Source: Pseudideonella sakaiensis
GTDB taxonomy: Bacteria > Pseudomonadota > Gammaproteobacteria > Burkholderiales > Burkholderiaceae_C
Assembly (NCBI RefSeq): GCF_001293525.1
Contig: NZ_BBYR01000030.1
Span: 146,420 to 210,419, forward strand
DNA length: 64,000 nt
Direction: 5' to 3'
The first letter of the stretch is position 1. Every line of letters starts with the position of its first letter. Positions 63,458-64,000 of the stretch are shown piece after piece. The position numbers and the translations under genes are program-made. Below the pieces are notes generated by a model, which worked only from the letters and a program-made list of their open reading frames with translations, ran no database searches and was not told the DNA's origin.

Positions 63458-63970
63458 ATGAGCGCCCGTGATGTCGGGGCCGCCGCCGGCGGCGCCGCCC
63501 AGTTCCTCACCTTCCTGCTCGGCCGCGACGTGTTCGCGATGGACATCCGCACCGTGCGCGAGATCATCCAGGTCGGCCCGATGACGACCGTGCCGCTGAT
63601 GCCCGGCTTCGTGCGCGGCGTGATCAACCTGCGCGGCGCCGTCGTGCCGGTGATCGACCTGCAGGCGCGCTTCGGCCGGCCGGCGGCCAGCGTCGGCAAG
63701 AAGTCCTGCATCGTCATCTTCGATGCCGAGCGCGACGGCGAGCGCGTCGAGCTGGGGCTGCTGGTCGATGCCGTCAGCGAGGTGATCGAGATCGCCGAGG
63801 CGCAGATCGAGCCGCCGCCCAGCTTCGGCAGCAGCGTGCAGCGCGACTTCCTGCGCGGCATGGGCAAGGTCGGCGAGCGCTTCGTCGTCATCCTCGAGCC
63901 GGACCGCGCGCTCGACCTCGAGGACATGGCCCGCCTGTGCGACGACGCCCAGCCGGCGCTGGCCGCCTGA
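63458..63970 (+). CDS. cheW: Chemotaxis coupling protein CheW
   Basis: 170 aa from ATG 63458 behind AAGGAG. CheW SH3-like fold: FLTFLLGRDVFAMDIRTVRE, PGFVRGVINLRGAVVPVIDL, CIVIFDAERDGERVELGLLV and DAVSEVIEIAEAQIEPPPSF. It links the receptors to CheA in the array. It lies 10 bp after the PAS chemoreceptor gene in the same operon. Confidence 0.96.
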   Translation: MSARDVGAAAGGAAQFLTFLLGRDVFAMDIRTVREIIQVGPMTTVPLMPGFVRGVINLRGAVVPVIDLQARFGRPAASVGKKSCIVIFDAERDGERVELGLLVDAVSEVIEIAEAQIEPPPSFGSSVQRDFLRGMGKVGERFVVILEPDRALDLEDMARLCDDAQPALAA

Positions 63971-63977
63971 AGAAGCC

Positions 63978-64000
63978 GTGAACGAACCCGCCACGCCCGC
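63978..64000 (+). CDS. Possible start of the next chemotaxis gene (partial)
   Basis: A GTG at 63978, 7 bp after the cheW stop and behind GAAG, opens a frame NEPATP to the window edge. In related operons cheR often follows cheW, but 23 bases cannot identify it. Confidence 0.3.

Noticed and set aside
59803..63927. 1374-codon minus-strand frame
   Set aside because: Opposite cheA, the PAS chemoreceptor and cheW; contains Ser/Arg-rich low-complexity sequence and no domain.

Overview
The window is chromosome-like DNA of very high GC (by eye about 70% or more, with strong G/C at third codon positions). Gene content points to a betaproteobacterium of the order Burkholderiales, probably near the Rubrivivax/Leptothrix/Ideonella group. 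The evidence is a complete atpIBEFHAGDC operon, a second-type infA, Liv-type ABC cassettes, MocR and IclR regulators, and a dense chemotaxis and c-di-GMP complement. I saw no rRNA, tRNA, transposase, integrase, phage structural gene or CRISPR array. This is mostly core and niche-adaptation DNA rather than an island.

Layout. (1) 1-2285: styrene monooxygenase module, styA - EthD-like - styB. (2) 2261-7312, minus strand: four tightly spaced signalling genes (HD-GYP phosphodiesterase, AraC regulator, receiver protein, MHYT-GGDEF-EAL protein). (3) 7780-9354: a transmembrane chemoreceptor behind a FliA-like promoter. (4) 9384-11734, minus strand: an RtcA-fold protein that has lost the catalytic residues, and an Alx/TerC exporter gene led by a yybP-ykoY (Mn2+) riboswitch. 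(5) 11830-24430: rlpA-like lipoprotein, SDR, a NitT/TauT-type ABC importer split by a small antisense secreted-protein gene, TPR-GGDEF cyclase, PhoX phosphatase, asparaginase and Kup. (6) 24467-25675: YqjK/YqjE/YqjD-like envelope cluster. (7) 25797-33351: ATP synthase operon with promoter and intrinsic terminator. (8) 33421-38964: SMP-30 lactonase, GNAT, and two capsule/exopolysaccharide export genes. (9) 39100-43850: a MocR regulator divergent from a transporter - aminotransferase - PhzF operon, with an inverted repeat between them. (10) 44081-51049: infA, uup, gshB, BenE-like permease, DUF1415, PHB-depolymerase-type esterase and UPF0149/SEC-C protein. (11) 51287-57064: IclR regulator and a five-gene Liv-type ABC transporter. 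(12) 57371 to the right edge: a chemotaxis operon (soluble MCP - CheY - STAS - CheA - PAS/poly-HAMP MCP - CheW) behind a second FliA-like promoter and an 11-bp inverted repeat, running off the window.

The most unusual items are the RtcA-like predicted pseudoenzyme, the soluble chemoreceptor ending in a CheZ-like Asp-x-x-x-Gln motif, the EthD-like gene inside a styAB pair, the Mn2+ riboswitch, and two FliA-type promoters with identical spacing. I found no clearly new multi-gene system; the RtcA-like gene and the chemotaxis operon are the best candidates for new biology.
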